This document shows, piece by piece, positions 50,301 through 61,745 of a DNA stretch of 64,000 nucleotides (position 1 is the stretch's first letter; each line of letters begins with the position of its first letter). The translations under genes and the position numbers were made by a program. The notes under the pieces were generated by a model. The model saw nothing but the letters and a program-made list of their open reading frames with translations. It was not told the origin of the DNA and did not search any database. Source of the DNA: Carettochelys insculpta (taxonomy: Eukaryota; Chordata; Testudines; Carettochelyidae); the NCBI RefSeq assembly GCF_033958435.1, contig NC_134146.1:29472501-29536500 (forward strand). The letters run 5' to 3'.

Positions 50301-53036
50301 AGGATGGAAGAGAGAGAGAGCTGCCCTCTGGGGGCTGAAGGAGTGACTGTGGCAGGATGGGGGTAGCACACTGGGAGTGGGGCACAAAGGAGGCTGAGAA
50401 GGGCAACCGGGCAGTGAGCCCAGCCACGGGCCTTGCTCTTCAAATGCCATGTGCATCAGGATCCATCTCTCAGATGCTGGACACCATCACTTCTTTCTGC
50501 TGGATCCAAGAATTTCCTGATGGCTCTCCCAGCTCCATCAACAACTGCTCTTCCTGCCTTCCCAGCGGTAGAACGGAAGTCAATTGAGGTCAGTTACTCA
50601 TCTAACCAGACTTAGGAGACAAACCTCAAGGATAAAATTCTTGACACCCTTCAAGTTAATGGGGAAGTTCCCATTAAGAATGATCAGGTTTCAACATAAC
50701 TGTTAGGAAGGATAAACACTAGATGAGATCAAATCAAATCTGAGGGCCAAATCCTGCAGTGAGCTCACATGGATGGACTTGACTATCCCTTGAAGTCAAT
50801 GAGGCTGCAAGTGGACAGCTTTGTGTACCAGGCAGAGCCCTTTTCACTGCAATGAAGCGTCATGTGGTACAGGCATGGGCCTGTACTGAACTCATAGAGG
50901 AATTGGGACTAAAGCCACTGTTTAATATTTGTACAGCATTTTAAAGAGGAAAATACTATTACAATACTATACAAGCAAATTGGGCTTTTTTGTGCCTTTT
51001 ACTTTTGATATTTTTAGCTTATTTTATGTATAGTTTTGCAAATAATGTTTCTGATTTTGCTTTTGTGAAGCAGCCATTACCATGCTGTCATTTTTGTTGC
51101 TATACTTTTGTGCATGTGCCAGAACATGACAGATTAGTTCAACATGCTGGTGCCATTGGTTGAGATGTTTCTGTGGTGAGTCAGATGCATATATTTGATT
51201 ACTGGGTTTCAGCAGAAGGTCTGGCTATGTGTCCATCAACTTCAAGTGAATTGATAGCACCAGAATTTCCATTTACCTGAGGATAATTAACTCTGTGGAC
51301 ACTGTGAATTGTAATAGCGGTAAATAATAAAACATGGTAGTCATTGTAGTGTAATTGTTTTCTTTTTTTTAAGACACTGGCTCAGTCCTTCACTCATTGC
51401 ATACCCAAATGCCTAGTTATTTTAATGAGCGTTCTGGATGCAGTGGAAAATGCAAGATTGGACCTAAAATTGCATAGGTCACATATAGATTGAATAACTT
51501 CAGACTAATTAGACAATGTTACATAACTTTATTTAATGCAGAGAGAAAAATAATTCTGTCATTGCTGCATTAAAACTAAGGATTTATTTTATGAGCTGGG
51601 ACTTGCTTCGTTTGAGAGTAGCATATTTAAAAAGTGGGTTATAGGGATATTTCATCTGGAGCAAAAATGAAACTAATCCTCGTTATAATTATTATTACAT
51701 GTTCATGGACTACTGAGTATTCAAAATCTAATGCAGGATCAAGTCTTTAGGTTTTTTTGAAACTACACTGTACTTTGACTAACAAAACGATAGGTTTACA
51801 ACATGCAGGCAATGAGAATATGGAACACGCTGCCATGTCTGTATTTATGTGAGATTGAACTAAGTATGCAGCTCAGTTTATTTTCAGTCTACCAACACAG
51901 AAATCCTCTAATCTGTTTGGAACAGCATATTTTATATGTAAGCTATAAATAACACAGGGTCAAACACTGCACTTAGGAAAGCTCAATTTCCACTCATTTC
52001 AGTGGGGCTGTCAGAGAATAACTGAATTTGACAGATATATAATTTAAGGAGATGCATCCTGACTAACTCCAGGATCATACAGCACTTTCTGAGGCTACTC
52101 AGCGTACAAAGAGAAATGAGATCATACCTTCATGGTAATCTTGATTTTTATTTCCATGTTTCACACCCATGGCAATATTGTGTTTTAATTAACTCTTTCA
52201 AATGGTAAACTGCATCAGAGTGTAGTAAATAACATTTTTGACATCCAAGTAATGGAATTCTCTATGTGCACTTAATTTTTTTATTGTAATTGGAGGACAT
52301 TTCTTGCCTTTTGCCTCAAATGTTCTGATTTTTTTTAAAAAGGGGGGGTACAGGGGATCAAGCTCTAAAATGCGTCCTTCTGATAAAAATAAAATCTTCC
52401 TTGACATTTGAACACTTGCTGAATGACATGTATAATTTCCCAAAACATAGAGCACCACATTAAGTTGATCTTACTGGCATAAGGGAAGCTACAGTGGATG
52501 CTACTTGGGAGGATGTTGCTTCCTTCCCTCTTATGGCCCTCCGAAATTCAAATTGATGCAACTGGGGCTCTGCAGTTCTGGCTGTGGTAAAGAAGGATGG
52601 AGCAGGAGCCAAGAAGGACTCCCTCTGGAAGGTTTATATCTGAACTTGGTGTACTTCTACTGAATATCTCAGCAAAAGAGAACACTCAGTTTTTTCCATA
52701 GCTTTTATGTCACATGCTGAGATGAATGATAGGTGCAGCCAATGGCAGCAAAGCTACCAAAAGACACTTCTTGCATAGGATTTCCAGCAAGTATGTGGTT
52801 TTCTACTGCAAAGCCTGGTTGGAAAGGGGACCTAACAGTAGCCAGTCAGTACTGCTGACCAGACACCAAAACCAGTGGTTATCAAACTGGCATTCCAAAC
52901 AGTGACACACACACAGGTCTTCTAAGAGGTGCATCAATTCATCCAGATATTGCCTAGTTTTACAACAGGCTAACATAAAAAGCACTAACAAAATCAGTAC
53001 AAACTAAAATGTCCTATGATGACATGATACTTCTCT
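47321..53036. other. Intergenic, no gene seen
   Basis: A MIR-like fragment lies at 47630-47700. A perfect 12 bp palindrome lies at 49446-49472. The phrase AATCCTGCAGTGAGCTCACA with TGAAGTCAATGAGG at 50750-50803 is the old AAGTCARTGRG repeat. Open frames on both strands at 49906-50615 overlap a purine-rich stretch and lack domains, so they were not called. Confidence 0.45.
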
Positions 53037-53370
53037 ATGGCTGTGTCTACGCCACAAAAATAACTTCGAAATAAGCAACTTCAAAGCTGAGCATCTACAC
53101 ATACCCTACTTTGCAGTAGGGTACTAGTCCATTCCTGGGAATGGAGTAAGGACTTTGAAATTGGGCTGCCTACTTCAAGGTTAACACACTATTGCAAAAA
53201 TAATTATCATTTTTACCATAGGTAATAAAATAAATCAACAAACATAAATGTTGTAGTTTGTGTATAATATATAGGGTGCATCTAGACTAGAAACTAACTT
53301 CAAAGTTAGGCACTATATTGAAGTAGCCATCAGAGAATCTACACACACTTTCCCTTATTTCTGCCCTTCC
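53037..53370. repeat. Fragments of the TGTGTCTACAC MITE family
   Basis: 53037-53200 (GGCTGTGTCTACGCCAC, CCATTCCTGGGAATGGAGTA) matches the right half of the MITE at 21593-21828 in reverse. 53275-53370 (AACTTCAAAGTTAGGCACTA, AGAGAATCTACACACACTTT) matches its left half directly. The order suggests two overlapping or rearranged copies next to the DIRS start. Confidence 0.7.
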
Positions 53371-54613
53371 TACGGCCCATAGGAATAAGAGACAGTACTT
53401 TGTCCCATCTCAGGGCAATGAACGTTTGTTCACACGCACCCCACCTGATTCCCTGGTAGCAGACGCTGCTAACCATAGAGGGCACCAGGGTCCTTCCCTG
53501 AAAAATAGAGAAGCTAAACGCTTGGACCTCTATGGGAGGAAGATCTATTCAGGGAGGGTGGGGGGATGTTGCAGTTAAGAATTGCTAACCAGCAGGCTCT
53601 GGTTAGCAGGTATGCTTATAATACAGTCAGCGCCCTGTCTAGGTTCTCTGAGATGATGCCACCTGAAGCCAAGCAGGACTTCACAGCCATGGTGAAGGAG
53701 AACAAACTGATTTCAAGGATGCTGTAGATGCTGCCACGAGGGTTATGGCCTCTGGAGTGGCAATGTGAAGTGGGGCTTGGTTGCTGGCTTCCAGCCTGCC
53801 TCATGAGGTCCATCAGGTGAACCAAGACCTCTCCCCTTTGATGGTTCTATGCTATTTTCAGATAAGACAGATAAAAGACTGCATATTCTGTAAGACACTA
53901 GGGCCACCCCCTGCTGCTTGGGCCTGCATACACCTGCCAACCAATGCAAGCATTTTAACTTCTGTCCTCAGGAAAGAAAGTTTCTGCAGCCACAAAGGGA
54001 CAGCAGTAGAAGGCAGAACAGGATATGCAGGCACCATTCAGGCCAACAACCTCAAGGCCACCAAAAGGGCCCACAGGAACCTAAACCTCAGTTTTGATGG
54101 CACAGTTGGGAGCATGAAGTCGATCTCACCCGCTCCAGCATCCCCACTTTTTTTCATTTTGCTTATCCCTCTTTTACTATACATGATGCAGCATCACCAC
54201 AGACCAGTGGGTCCGGCGTACAGTACAAAGAGGTTACACTCTTCAGTTCTCTTCGTACCCTACTTCCCAACCCCCTTCCCTGTCCCTCTTCAGGGACCCC
54301 TCTTACGAGATCCTGTTATGTCAGGGATTGCTATCCCTCCTGGGTTCTGGGGCCATAGGAGAAGTTCCTTCCTGGTACAGGGGATAGGGATTTTATCCCA
54401 GTATTTCCCAATTCCAAAACCAAAGCAGCGCTTGAGATCCATCCTGGACCTAAGAGATCTCAATGCGTTTTGTGACAAAGAAAATTTTGTGTGATATTCC
54501 TGGATCTCATATTCTCTATGCTGGAGCAGGGGGATTGGTTTGTGGCTCTGGACTTATAGGACATATATTTCCATATTTCAATCTACCCTCCTCGTAGGAG
54601 TTTTCTCAGGTTC

Positions 54614-54814
54614 ATGGCAGATGGGAACCATTATCAGTTCACAGTCCTGCCTTTTGGTCTGTCTGCAGCCCCAAGGATCTTCACCAAATGCATGGCGGTA
54701 GTAGCAGTGCACCTACACAGGCAAGGGGTGCGGCTGTTCCCGTACCTGGATGACTGGCTAGTCAAGGGTTGTTCCAGGGAGCAGGTGATTCAGCATGTAC
54801 AGTTGATCCATTAA
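54614..54814 (+). pseudogene. DIRS reverse transcriptase core fragment
   Basis: The best preserved open piece of the DIRS reverse transcriptase: NHYQFTVLPFGLSAAP at residues 5-20 and FPYLDDWLVKG at 42-52. Y44-L45-D46-D47 is the catalytic motif of the palm domain. Stops and frameshifts on both sides break the frame. Confidence 0.85.
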
Positions 54815-56434
54815 ATCTTTGTAAGCCTCAGTCTCTTGATCAGCGAGAGAAAGTTAGTGTTGGTCCCATCTCATTCAATAGAGTTTGTAGGGGCATGACT
54901 GGACACCAGGTATGCCAAGGTGTTCCTGCCAGACCAGAGGTTCAGGTCCATGGGGGGCCATCACCCGAGACATCCTGGCAGTTCCCACTACAACATCCAG
55001 GTGCTGCCTGCATTTGCTGGCTCACATGGCAGCGTGCACCTTCATGGTACAGCACACCAGGTTAAGGATGCTCCCTCTACGGCTATGGCTGTCGTCAGTG
55101 TATCGCCCTGTAAGAGACAGTGTAGACTTGGTGGTTATGCTGCTAACATGGAGTTTGTTGACCCTGCACTGGTGGTTGAACAACAGGGTTGTCCTCACAG
55201 GAGTCCCCTTTGCCCCTCAGCAGCCACAGTAACAGATGCTTTGGACTCCGGATGGGGAGTGCACCTGGTTCAGCTACGAACCCAGGCTCTTTAGAGTGTG
55301 TCAGACCTTTGGCTCTGCATAATTGAGGGAGCTCAGGGCCATCAGACTAGCATGTGTGACTTTCAAGAACAATCTGACAGGATGTTGCATGTCAGTCAGT
55401 ACAGACAACATGACTGCAATGTACTGTATCAATAAATGGGGGCACATGTTGCTTTCCTCTGTGCCACGAGGCCATGATGATCTGGGACTTCTACATACAG
55501 CACAACATCATGCTGCAGGCCCTTTACGTGCCAGCTGTGCACAATTCACTGGTGGACCAACTCAGCAGGTCCTTTACGGATCACAAGTGGTCTCTCCACC
55601 CGGAGGTCATTCATTCTATTTTCTGGAAGTGGGGGTATCCCCAGGTGCACTTGTTCGCCTTCCACCTGAATGTGAAATCCACGACGTTTTGCTCCTACCA
55701 CAATCAGAGCCCAGGGTCCTGGACAGACACCTTCAGTGTCCCCTGGTTGGGCAGGCTGATGTATGCGTGTTGTCCGATTGTGCTAGTTCACAGGGTCCCC
55801 CTCAATATTTACTCAGAAGGAGCATTGATTATCTTGGTGGCACTAGCATGGGCCTGTCAGCACTGGTACTCGACCCTCCTGCACCTGTCGATCCACAAGC
55901 TGATGACATTGCCGATCCGGCCAGATCTGCTGATGCAGCAAGAGGGGAGACTGCAACATCCAAATTTCCAGTCGCTGCACTTCACAGCATGCATGTTCTG
56001 TGGGTGAGGGACCAGGAGCTGGCTTGTTCGGATCCCAGAAAGGAAGTATTCTTAAATAGGAGAAAACCCTCCATGAGAGTGACTTATTTGGCTAACTGGA
56101 AAAGGTTTTCAGTGTTGGTGCCTCACAGAGGGCTATCTCCCTTGCAAGCCCCCATCCCCTTGATTTTAAATTACCTGTGGGGTCTGGTACAGGAGGGCTT
56201 GTCCCTCTCTTGGTTACGGTGCATTTAGCTGCTATCTTAGCCTTTCAGGTGGGTTATGGAACATATTCTGTGTTGTCAGACCCCATAGTCAAAAGGTTTC
56301 TGAAAGGTTTAGAAAGAATCAAGACCCAGGTTCCGGCACCACACCCCTGTGGGATCTCACTTGGGTGTTAGCCAATTTTAGGGGGGCCCCCGCTGAATCC
56401 CTGGCTACCTGTTCCCTTCTGTTTGTTACAAAAC

Positions 56435-57015
56435 AGCATTTTTGGTGGCAGTCACCTCAGCTAGGAGGGTATCTGAGTTGAGAGCACTTTCAGTGGACCC
56501 TTTGTACACAGTGTTTCACAAGGAGAAGGTTAGGCTGAGACCTTGCTCCACACTTTTGCCTAAGGTGGTCTCCACGTTTCATGTTAACCAAGATATTTCC
56601 CTGCTGGTATTTTACCCAAAGCCCCAGGCCTCCCCAAGGGAGCAATGCTTACATACCTTGGATGTTTGAAGGGTGTTGGCCTTCTATATGGATAGGACTA
56701 AGTTCTGTAGAAGAATGCAGCAACTCTTTGTGGCAGTTGATAGGATGAAGGGCGTTCTGGTCTCCCAGTGGATTTTCTCCTGCAGTGACGTGCATCAAGG
56801 AGTGTTACAAGCTCTCTGGGGTTCCTCCCCTGCTGGTTAGGACACACTCTACGACAGCCCAGGCATTGTCTGTGGCATATTAGGTGCAGGTGCTGATCCA
56901 GGACAGCTGTAGGGTGGCCACCTGGTTCTCAATTCATATGTTTACAGCACATTACGCTTTGACGCAGCATGCACGGGAACATGCTGTGGTTGGCAGGGCT
57001 GTCCTGCAGTCTGTT
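56435..57015 (+). pseudogene. DIRS tyrosine recombinase, broken
   Basis: The first catalytic arginine region is SARRVSELRAL (56455-56490). The later HxxR box reads His-Ser-Thr-Thr (56845-56856), so its arginine is lost. The downstream CRVATWFSIHMFTAHYAL keeps a tyrosine in the expected place. In-frame stops occur (for example the TGA after TLDV at 56667 and a TAG near 56881). Non-functional. Confidence 0.75.
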
Positions 57016-57130
57016 TAGGGTTCCAACCCCACCTCCTAGGCATTGGTTTGTATTCATCCAACTTGGAATGGACATGAGCAATCAAAGAAAAGACAGCTAC
57101 CTGTTCTGTAACTGATTTTCTTCAAATAGT

Positions 57131-57260
57131 GACAGAGAGGTAGCCGTGTTAGTCTGTATTCTATCAAAACAAAAAAGCAGTCACGTAGCTCTTCAAAGAC
57201 TAACTAAATAATTTATTAGGTGATGAGCTTTCATGGGACAGACCCACTTCTTCAGATCAG
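57131..57260. mobile_element. MITE of the 14658 family inside the DIRS right end
   Basis: GAGAGGTAGCCGTGTTAGTC, CTTCAAAGACTAACTAAATA and CATGGGACAGACCCACTTCT identify the family. It splits the DIRS terminal region between TTTTCTTCAAAT and TGTGTTGCTCCTGTCCATTC, so it landed after the DIRS did. Confidence 0.7.
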
Positions 57261-57510
57261 ATGTTCATCAAGCTGTGTTGCTCCTGTCCATTCCAAAACC
57301 CTCCCGTCTTCCCCACTGGCCCAGTAGCCAACAAAAAAGAACTGGGTGGGATGGGGTCGGGCAGTGCATACATTCGTTGCCATATCAGCACCACTGTACG
57401 GGATGCCACACCCATTCTTATGGCGACTGGGCGTGCGCACACCCAAGTTGGAATGGACATGAACAATCACTTGAACACCAGTTACAGAAGAGGTAACTGT
57501 CTTTTTTTAT

Positions 57511-57949
57511 AAGCACAATTGTTAGAATAGTTTTTAAAACTGCAGCCACAAGGCAAATATACTGAAAGCTGTTTGTCTTCTTCCCCACTGCTTGTTTATT
57601 ATTTTAAAGATGTGTCCTTTAAAACACTTAAGGGAGCACTTCCTTTGTGCCAAATCTGCGTGCTAATATTACAGATAAGGTAAATACTATCACTCCCTTC
57701 CCACTCCTACATTCCCCATTTCTCGGCCCCCTTGCTTTTTGCCCTTCAGCTCCCACTCATTGTGAGCTACAGGCACAAGCGGACTCTTTTCCCAGGAAAT
57801 TTTGTCCAGCGGGTGGTGGGTGGGTGGATGTTAATTACAGGATCATTACTTTATGGGAGCCTTCCTGTTCAGCTCTCTGTGTTTTGCTGGTTGGGTGGTT
57901 TGTTTGTTTGCTTGAAGTACAGCCCTGATTGCAGGGAAAGGGGAGGTGA
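57511..57949. other. Sequence upstream of the TIPARP CpG island
   Basis: No gene was recognised. Frames at 57647-57956 have no domain and sit next to the promoter. Confidence 0.4.
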
Positions 57950-58960
57950 GGACTAAAACATGATGATTTGTTCAGTATGTGACCGAAAACGGAATCTTTC
58001 CGTGCATACTTCTCTCCCTGTCTGTCTCCAGAACAACGTGACCCTTCAGTCAGCCCCCGTGGGGCGCTCAGCCGCACAGAGAGTACAGAGTCCGAGCTCT
58101 ACAAACAAACAGGAGCGCTGTCTCCCCGGCTCGCGCTCACACCCAGGGAGGGAGGAGCCTGGACTCCTGGTACCGAGCGGTGCAGCCCGCCTGCCGCCTC
58201 CTAGCTCCTCCCAGAGTCGTGCAGCTGCCTGGCGAGCGCTTTCAGGAAGCAATATTTAAAACAGCTAGAGTGTAACATGTGAGCGGCAGAGGGATCCGGT
58301 GGGCCTTGGCGCTGCGGGCGGAATGGGTGGTTTGTCACGTACAGATCGGCAGGCGGGGAGGCTGTGAGAGGCAGATGAGCTTCACACGCTGCACAGGAGA
58401 AGCGGAAGAGGGCGGCTGCCGCTCTCCCCAGCGCACCCGCTCCCCTCGGGCTCAGTGATCCGAGTGCGGCGCGGAGGAACCCCGGCGCGCTGCAGCTCGC
58501 CCCGCACTGGGGAACCGCAGAGCCTCGGCGGGGCCGGGCCGGGGCCGGAGAGTGAGGTACAGGCGCGTGAAAGCCCCGTCGGCCGGCGGGCGTGGGGGGA
58601 GCCGCTGAGCAGCCCGAGAGCATTGTTCTCAAAGGACCCGGAGCGCGGATCCCCGGCGCGGGAGCCTCCCTCCGCCCCAGCGGGGGTGCCCGCGGCTGCC
58701 GGGCGGTGGCGAAAGCGGCTTGGTGCGGAGCTGCGCTGCTGCTGCTTGCGGGGTGCGCCCCGGGGGGGGCAGGGGCAGTCCAAGAGGGTCTGAGGGCGGC
58801 TGGGGAGCGGCTCCTCCAGCAAAGCCAAGGGCGGGGGAGGGGGGAGTGAGTCTGAGGTGGCGGTTCCTAATTTTAAGTAGTTCTGCAACCCGTGGGACTT
58901 GTCTGTGTGCCGGAGCCTGGCACGCAAGGGCTCCGCACAGGGCAGTCTGAGTTACTTACA
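57950..58960 (+). promoter_or_regulatory. TIPARP: TIPARP CpG-island promoter and untranslated exon 1
   Basis: A strong CpG island (58030-58850). A TATA-like TATTTAAA lies at 58253-58260, predicting a start near 58285. Candidate exon 1 donors are GAG|GTACAG (GT at 58557) and GGA|GTGAGT (GT at 58846). In mammals TIPARP has an untranslated first exon, which fits the absence of a TIPARP start here. GCGTG aryl-hydrocarbon-receptor cores occur at 58385-58389 (- strand), 58565-58569, 58590-58594 and 58921-58925 (- strand, as TTGCGTG). Long frames on both strands here are GC-driven and not called. Confidence 0.75.
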
Positions 58961-60750
58961 CTGTGCCGGAGTAAGACTGGGGGGCATGGTGCGATGTTCG
59001 AGAGGTGCTTGAGGATAGGTGTCTAGAGGTTGTCATGCTCATTGTTCCCAATGGGTCCTGCTTTTCTGTGCTCAGTTCTATAAAACAGCCCAGTCTGTCG
59101 TTTTAAAAGGAGTAGATAGCACAGACGTGGAGTGGTCCACTCAGCAATAGCATTCAAGGTATAGCTGAAAAGGTCTTTAAGTCCTCAGTTGTTCTTGGCA
59201 GAGTTAAGTTCCCCGAACCTCTTAGCAGGCTGCTGGAGTTGGGTGTAACAGAATGCAGCGTCCATCACCCTGTATTTTCTTGTGTTCTGAGGGGTTAAGC
59301 CTAAGTCAGATGGACCATTAAAGTTATTGAAAGTTTTTATTATTCAGATAGACAACTGTTTGATAATGAACTGTGGAAGAGTAAAAGTGTGTTCTGGCTG
59401 AACTTGTATTTTACTTGGTAAACTGACTGGTGGAGTCACCTTTCAAAGTCACCCTAAGAATTTAAAATCAGCATTTGTCTAATTTTCTTTTCCCCCAACA
59501 CACTATACTAATGAAATCTAAAATAGTTATAAATAATACTTTATTGTAAGAAATATGCAACCGAAACAATATCATTGTTAGAACAGACTGTTGGTATGAA
59601 AAAATATCTGTGTTTTCATGGGTTTTACTTCAGAACAATCAGTTACTCTCAAGTGAATGGATTTTTTTTCAGTGAATTGTTATTTTTGATGCACTAAACA
59701 GTAAAAATGTAGGTTGCATGTGGCGTTTGAATAGTTTTCAATTAAATATAATCAAATATCAAACTTCATGAAAATAATTTTGTTTTTCAGTAACCCACTA
59801 GAAATGTAATTATATATTTGCATTTTGGAAACATTTGTTTTTTCCTTCTCGTAAGTAACAGACCATTTAATTTTTCTATTTTTTCATTTTTCATTTTTTA
59901 CAAATGTTTCCTTTATTCCTGAGAAATTAACACACTCCTGGATGTCCTTTCTGACCTGGGCAGTTGTAGCTCTCAGCTCTGCATTAGGCAAGTGAGCTTG
60001 ATGATGTGTCATACATACAGCAGTGACTGAGTGCAATATGTGTATGTGAGTCAGACTGAGAGAGAATGTATGGGCATGTGAGACCGAGGCTGTATCTGGG
60101 CATAAAATGGGAGTGTCTAGGCGTGTTTGAGACTGTGATGGATGTGCGTGTGTATGTATGGGGGGAGGGAATAGTAGGTAAGTATTTGCAGTACTGTTGA
60201 AAGACTAAGGGTGAAATCCTGGCCCCTAGTGAAGGTAATGGAAGCTTTGCCCTTGACTTTAAGGAAGTCAGGATTTCAACCCTAGTTTTAAAAGTGTATC
60301 CATATTGGCATATGAGAGAAAATGTATCTGCATGGCATGGGAGTGGGTGTGTGTGTGAGAGAGAGAATGACTATCTCTGGATCGGTTTCTCTGTGTGCGA
60401 AGGACAGAAGGAAGGAATTATGCAGTGCTTGCTTCTGTACAATGTTATGATCCAAAGCCCCATTTAGTAATAAGCATTAGGATGGGAAGAAGGGTCTCAA
60501 TTCTCTCTGTCCCCTTCAGGGTCATGTCTGAGTGTGTCTTTGCTGTTGGAGAAGACTCCAAGTGTGTGGTTGGGATTAATTAGTCTGAGTTTAGTTGATT
60601 TCATACTTTGCATGCCTGGGGCCTACCCACAGACAGAGAAGGGGGAGGAGTTTGCTGTTGTCGGCTTGAAATCCTCTCTAGGAGAGAGCTTGTTCAGTTA
60701 ACCATGAGCACTTAAAGAGACTAACTGTCTTGTTTTCTGTTTGGCCCTAG
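58961..60750. other. TIPARP: TIPARP intron 1
   Basis: No exon-like sequence. Two more GCGTG cores lie at 60121-60125 and 60146-60150. A short (GT)n(GA)n stretch lies at 60345-60366. The acceptor is GTTTGGCCCTAG at 60739-60750. Confidence 0.7.
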
Positions 60751-60810
60751 GTTGGCCCTTGTGAGGCTCTGAGAGTTTGTAAGTGATTTGGAGAGAGCAG
60801 AGTCTGTTCG

Positions 60811-61745
60811 ATGGATGCTGAACTGGAGCCAGCCTGTGTTGTGCAGCAGGCCCACTGTCCAGGGATGAAGTGCCCTCCTTCAGAAGACTTCCTCCCCCAG
60901 ATAGGGCTCACTGATAAGATCCCACCAGTAAAGCCTTGCTTCAAGAAGAAGGAGCAAGTGCAGAAGAGGCTGGACACGGAAACTCTCAGAGCTTTGCGGC
61001 CAATTTTCACCAGTTTGCTGGGAGCTGGGAGCCTGGATGGAGTCTTTGTGCCCAGAGGCCAAAGTGGAGGTCATGGCAATTTATGTGAACCAGTTGTGAA
61101 AAAGGACCTGGGACTCAGTGCCCCGTGTCCACAGCCAGACAGCAGTGTGGCTGTGCTGATGCCAGGAACTCCAGATGTGCAAGATCAAATGCCAGAGACT
61201 CATCCTCCCTCTGGCCACACTGAGCAGGAGATTGAATCTGAGGTTCAGGGCTTCCCATCAGAAACCAATCCTGGTACTGCTGCTGATTCCACTAATGAAT
61301 CATTCCAGCATCACCCCTTTCACTCAGTCTCAAGTGATGCTGCCGCTTGTCCGGTGTGCCCAGACAAGATACTAGAAGGCTACACATCTGGATTATTCCA
61401 AGAGAATAGCTGCATGACTCAGTATAATTTGAACCCAAATGATTTCAATGCTGGGCTGTTCCAGGACAAAAGTGAGGAGGCCTCACTTGATCTTGTTTTT
61501 GAACTCTTGAACCAGCTGCAATATCACACCCACCAGGAGGATGGGGTAGAGATCTGTGTGGATTTTCTGCAGGGCAATTGTATCTATGGCAGTGACTGTC
61601 CCAAACATCATACTGTGTTGCCATATCACTGGCAGATCAGGAGAACTGCTACTCAGACCTGGCAAAGTGTGACCAACGACTCTCAGGAGCATCTGGAAAG
61701 ACTCTACTGCAATCCAGATAATGACAGGATCAAAGTGAAGTACGG
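60811..61745 (+). CDS. TIPARP: TIPARP first coding exon: TCDD-inducible poly(ADP-ribose) polymerase (PARP7), N-terminal part
   Basis: TIPARP is a nuclear mono-ADP-ribosyltransferase induced by the aryl hydrocarbon receptor, which it represses in return. The exon runs from 60751 (acceptor GGCCCTAG); translation starts at 60811, preceded by an in-frame TGA at 60784-60786 and no other ATG in the exon. It encodes 311 residues and two bases of the next codon. Visible are a basic cluster KKKEQVQKR (45-53), probably the nuclear signal, then a long acidic, low-complexity stretch (about 80-235). A CCCH zinc finger follows, with Cys249, Cys257, Cys263 and His267 (ICVDFLQGNCIYGSDCPKHH). The donor is TACGG|GTAGGT at 61746; the other GT (61750) would include a stop. 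WWE and catalytic PARP domains lie beyond the window. Confidence 0.97.

Larger units (their letters stand above)
53373..57510 (+). mobile_element. DIRS-type retrotransposon, copy 2, near full length but dead
   Basis: The order is gag, reverse transcriptase, RNase H, tyrosine recombinase, inverted ends. Gag-like sequence at 53375-54200 has many stops. The reverse transcriptase carries VLPFGLSAAP and FPYLDDWL, with the catalytic YLDD at 54743-54754, but a TAG follows LDL near 54556. RNase H-like pieces lie at 55220-55560 (DSGWGVHL, VSTDNMTAM). Sequence at 55474-56007 reads ALYVPAVHNSLVDQLSR. The recombinase lies at 56435-57015 (SARRVSELRAL and later RVATW). The right end repeats TTGGAATGGACATGA at 57062 and 57449, inverted to the copy at 2459. 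DIRS elements integrate with a tyrosine recombinase. Confidence 0.85.

Noticed and set aside
50082..50615. Cluster of Ser/Pro-rich frames on both strands
   Set aside because: Frames mirror a purine/pyrimidine-biased stretch; no start context, splice sites or domains.
58201..58950. Long open frames on both strands in the TIPARP CpG island
   Set aside because: GC-driven, low-complexity products, overlapping each other on both strands; the region is better explained as promoter and untranslated exon 1.
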